Below, in pieces: positions 6,808-8,946 of a stretch of DNA of 8,946 nt (within the stretch, counting starts at the first letter, position 1; each line of letters starts with the position of its first letter). A model generated the notes under the pieces. It searched no databases and was not told the origin of the DNA. It saw nothing but the letters and a program-made list of their open reading frames with translations. A program made the translations under genes and the position numbers. The DNA is from CALMFQ01 sp964495595. GTDB lineage: Bacteria; Pseudomonadota; Gammaproteobacteria; Burkholderiales; SCOH01. The stretch is from positions 1 to 8,946 of the forward strand of contig CAZBWH010000101.1 in NCBI GenBank assembly GCA_964495595.1, read 5' to 3'.

Positions 6808-8598
6808 ATGCATCAGACCCCACCCGATGCCGACAAGGCAGCCCGTACCGTCGAGTTGCTGCAGGATATTGCCCGCCGCAGCCAGCAACTGGTGGCCGAT
6901 TATCTGCAACGCGCCGGACAGGAGGACGGCTATTCGGTGCTGGACCCGCAGTCGATGCTGGCTGCATTTCAGGATCTGGGCAGCCGCTATCTCGCCCAGC
7001 CCCAGAAGCTGCTGCAGGCGCAGTGGGCGTTCTGGGCTGATTCGGTCGAGTTGTGGAAGCGTGAAATGGAAAAGCTGTGGTTGCAAAAGCCGGTGGCGCC
7101 CGTTGCCGAGCCGGCCGGTGGCGACAAGCGGTTCAAGGATGAAATGTGGGCGCAGAGCTTTGTGCACGACTACCTGAAACAGGCCTACCTGCTGGCTTCG
7201 CGCCATGTGCTCGACTCGGTCAACCACGTTGACGGCATCGACGAGCACACGGCGAAGAAAACCGCGTTCTACCTGCGCCAGTACGTTGATGCGATGTCGC
7301 CGACCAATTTCGTTGCGACCAATCCGCAGGTGCTGAAAGCGACCATTGAATCCGGTGGCGAAAACCTGCTGAAGGGCCTGCGCGAAATGCTGGATGACCT
7401 GCAGCGCAGCAAGGGCCGGCTGGCCTTTAAGATGACCGATCTGAGCGCGTTCAGGCTGGGCGAGAATATCGCTACCACGCCGGGCAAGGTGGTGTACCAG
7501 AACGAGCTGATGCAGCTGATCCAGTACGCACCGAGCACCGGCCAGGTGTTCGAACGGCCGCTGCTGATCATCCCGCCCTGGATCAACAAGTTTTACATTC
7601 TCGACCTCAAGGCCAAGAATTCGCTGGTCAAGTGGGCGGTGGATCAGGGACACACGATATTCATGATTTCGTGGGTCAACCCGGATGAAACGCTGCGCAA
7701 CAAGCGCTTTGACGATTACATGCTGGAAGGCCCGCTGGCCGCGCTGGATGCGATCGAGCAGGCAACAGGCGTCAAGGAAGTCAAGGCGCTGGCCTACTGC
7801 ATCGGCGGCACCCTGCTGGCCTCGACACTGGCCTACATGGCCAGCAAGCGCGATAGCCGCATCAAGGCGGCGACATTCATGACCACGTTGCTGGACTTTT
7901 CCGACATCGGTGAGCTGGAAGTCTTTGTCGACGAGCAGCAAATGGAGCAGCTGGAAGCCCACATGGCGAAAAAGGGCTATCTGGAGGGCCACCACATGGC
8001 CGATGTCTTCAACCTGCTGCGCGAAAATGATCTGGTCTGGTCGTTCGTGGTCAACAACTACCTGATGGGGCGCGAGCCGATGCCGTTCGATCTGCTGTAC
8101 TGGAACAGCGATTCCACCCGCATGCCGGCCGCCATGCACAGTTTCTATCTGCGCAACATGTATCTGTACAACCGGCTGCGCGAGCCGGGTGGCATCGAGC
8201 TGAACGGGGTGCCGATCGACCTGCGCAAGATCAAGACCCCGGCGTACTGGATTTCCACCCGCGAAGACCACATTGCCCCCTGGCGCACCACCTATCTGGG
8301 CACCCGGTTGCTGAACGGGCCAAAGCGTTTTGTCCTGGGGGGATCCGGCCATATTGCCGGCATCGTCAACCCTCCCTCGGCCAACAAGTACGGTTACTGC
8401 GCCAACGAAGCGCTGCCCGAATCTGCCGACGACTGGTTGCAGGGCTCGACTGCGCATGAAGGCTCGTGGTGGACCGACTGGGCGGCCTGGGTAGCTGGCT
8501 ACAACGGCAAACAGGTCGATGCGCGCCAGCCGGGCGAAGGCAAGCTGGCGCCGATTGAGGATGCTCCAGGGCGTTACGTGAAAGCGAGACTGGTATGA
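6808..8598 (+). CDS. phaC: Class I poly(3-hydroxyalkanoate) synthase
   Basis: The enzyme polymerises (R)-3-hydroxyacyl-CoA, typically 3-hydroxybutyryl-CoA, into polyester on the surface of cytoplasmic PHA granules and releases CoA. The gene is complete with 596 codons, matching single-subunit class I enzymes (about 560-600). The N-terminal PhaC domain, about residues 1-250, is followed by an alpha/beta-hydrolase core. Further family marks are LLIIPPWINKFYILDL, LLYWNSDSTRMPAAMHSFYLRNMYL and the closing GSWWTDWAAWV block. The triad is visible: Cys331 in AYCIGG, Asp487 in REDHIAPW and His515 in GGSGHIAGIVNPP. The lipase box is usually G-x-C-x-G; here the first Gly is Ala. The ATG is set by CAGGAG 7 nt upstream. 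It diverges from gdhB across 202 bp and overlaps the next gene by 4 bases, so it is probably the first gene of an operon. No phaA, phaB, phaP or phaE gene is visible in the window. Confidence 0.96.
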   Translation: MHQTPPDADKAARTVELLQDIARRSQQLVADYLQRAGQEDGYSVLDPQSMLAAFQDLGSRYLAQPQKLLQAQWAFWADSVELWKREMEKLWLQKPVAPVAEPAGGDKRFKDEMWAQSFVHDYLKQAYLLASRHVLDSVNHVDGIDEHTAKKTAFYLRQYVDAMSPTNFVATNPQVLKATIESGGENLLKGLREMLDDLQRSKGRLAFKMTDLSAFRLGENIATTPGKVVYQNELMQLIQYAPSTGQVFERPLLIIPPWINKFYILDLKAKNSLVKWAVDQGHTIFMISWVNPDETLRNKRFDDYMLEGPLAALDAIEQATGVKEVKALAYCIGGTLLASTLAYMASKRDSRIKAATFMTTLLDFSDIGELEVFVDEQQMEQLEAHMAKKGYLEGHHMADVFNLLRENDLVWSFVVNNYLMGREPMPFDLLYWNSDSTRMPAAMHSFYLRNMYLYNRLREPGGIELNGVPIDLRKIKTPAYWISTREDHIAPWRTTYLGTRLLNGPKRFVLGGSGHIAGIVNPPSANKYGYCANEALPESADDWLQGSTAHEGSWWTDWAAWVAGYNGKQVDARQPGEGKLAPIEDAPGRYVKARLV

Positions 8599-8946
8599 GC
8601 GAGGCAATCAACCCGCAGCAGGGCGGTGCAGTCCAGTCGCAGTTCCGCGCCTTGCTGGTGCGCCAGGACGAGCAGGGCTACCGTACCGAGCTGGCCGGCT
8701 TGCCGCTGTCTTTTCTGGGCGCCGAGGGCGTGTTGGTGCGAGTCGCGTATTCCTCGCTCAATTACAAGGACGCGCTGGCGATTACCGGCAGCGGCAAAAT
8801 CATCCGCGATTTTCCGCTGATTCCCGGCATTGATCTGGCTGGAACGGTGATCGAGGGCCGTGGATCACCGTTCCGGCCAGGCGAGCCCGTGTTGCTGACT
8901 GGTTGGGGGGTTGGCGAGCGCTTTCATGGCGGCCTGGCTGACTATG
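8595..8946 (+). CDS. acuI: Acrylyl-CoA reductase-type MDR oxidoreductase, AcuI/YhdH family (3' partial)
   Basis: The frame starts with ATG at 8595-8597, inside the ATGA that also holds the phaC stop, and stays open for 117 codons to the window edge; full-length relatives are about 325-335 residues. After a 16-residue leader come FRALLV (17-22), then SSLNYKDALAITGSGKIIRDFP (53-74), PGIDLAGTV (77-85) and VLLTGWGVGERFHGGLADY (99-117). These are hallmark stretches of the GroES-like N-terminal half of AcuI/YhdH/YhfP. Known members use NADPH to reduce acrylyl-CoA to propionyl-CoA. The NADPH-binding Rossmann half is not visible, so cofactor and substrate cannot be checked here. The overlap with phaC implies translational coupling and a job tied to PHA or acyl-CoA metabolism. 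A broader enoyl-CoA or quinone reductase of the same superfamily is the main alternative. Confidence 0.88.
   Translation, partial: MSEAINPQQGGAVQSQFRALLVRQDEQGYRTELAGLPLSFLGAEGVLVRVAYSSLNYKDALAITGSGKIIRDFPLIPGIDLAGTVIEGRGSPFRPGEPVLLTGWGVGERFHGGLADY

Noticed and set aside
6721..8607. A 628-codon open frame on the minus strand, opposite phaC
   Set aside because: It mirrors phaC almost exactly, is low-complexity in Arg, Gln and Val, shows no recognisable motif, and its only claim is lack of stops, as expected opposite GC-rich codons. The phaC frame has a full catalytic triad and a ribosome-binding site.

Overview
The window reads as chromosomal DNA of a GC-rich Gram-negative bacterium. An outer-membrane porin, a class I PHA synthase and a very large NAD-dependent glutamate dehydrogenase together suggest a PHA-storing proteobacterium. 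Betaproteobacteria is my best guess, but that placement is inference from gene families only. I see no tRNA, rRNA, CRISPR array, transposase or phage gene.

Layout. (1) Positions 1-1577, + strand: the 3' part of a porin-type beta-barrel gene, cut by the left edge of the window. It is followed 9 bp later by a small secreted protein of the PstS-like phosphate-binding family. The two look like one transcription unit. (2) Positions 1578-1778: a gap between convergent genes, holding an 11-bp perfect stem-loop and a compact array of three alternating copies of an 11-bp unit, which includes a perfect 24-bp palindrome. (3) Positions 1779-6605, - strand: one complete gene of 1608 codons for the ~180-kDa-class NAD-glutamate dehydrogenase, most likely starting at a GTG. 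(4) Positions 6606-6807: a 202-bp divergent promoter region with a 9-bp hairpin in the dehydrogenase leader. (5) Positions 6808-8598, + strand: a complete class I polyhydroxyalkanoate synthase, phaC. (6) Positions 8595-8946, + strand: the first 117 codons of an acrylyl-CoA reductase (AcuI/YhdH) type MDR oxidoreductase. Its ATG overlaps the phaC stop by 4 bases, and the right edge of the window cuts it.

How the parts may work together: the dehydrogenase deaminates glutamate to 2-oxoglutarate and makes NADH. PHA synthase stores surplus carbon and reducing power as polyester. The coupled AcuI-like enzyme could turn acrylyl-CoA into propionyl-CoA, a precursor of 3-hydroxyvalerate units. The porin and PstS-like protein form a separate envelope unit. 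I found no strong case for a wholly new system. The best leads are the phaC-acuI overlap, the Gly-to-Ala change in the PhaC lipase box, the porin/mini-PstS pair and the palindromic array at 1710-1760.
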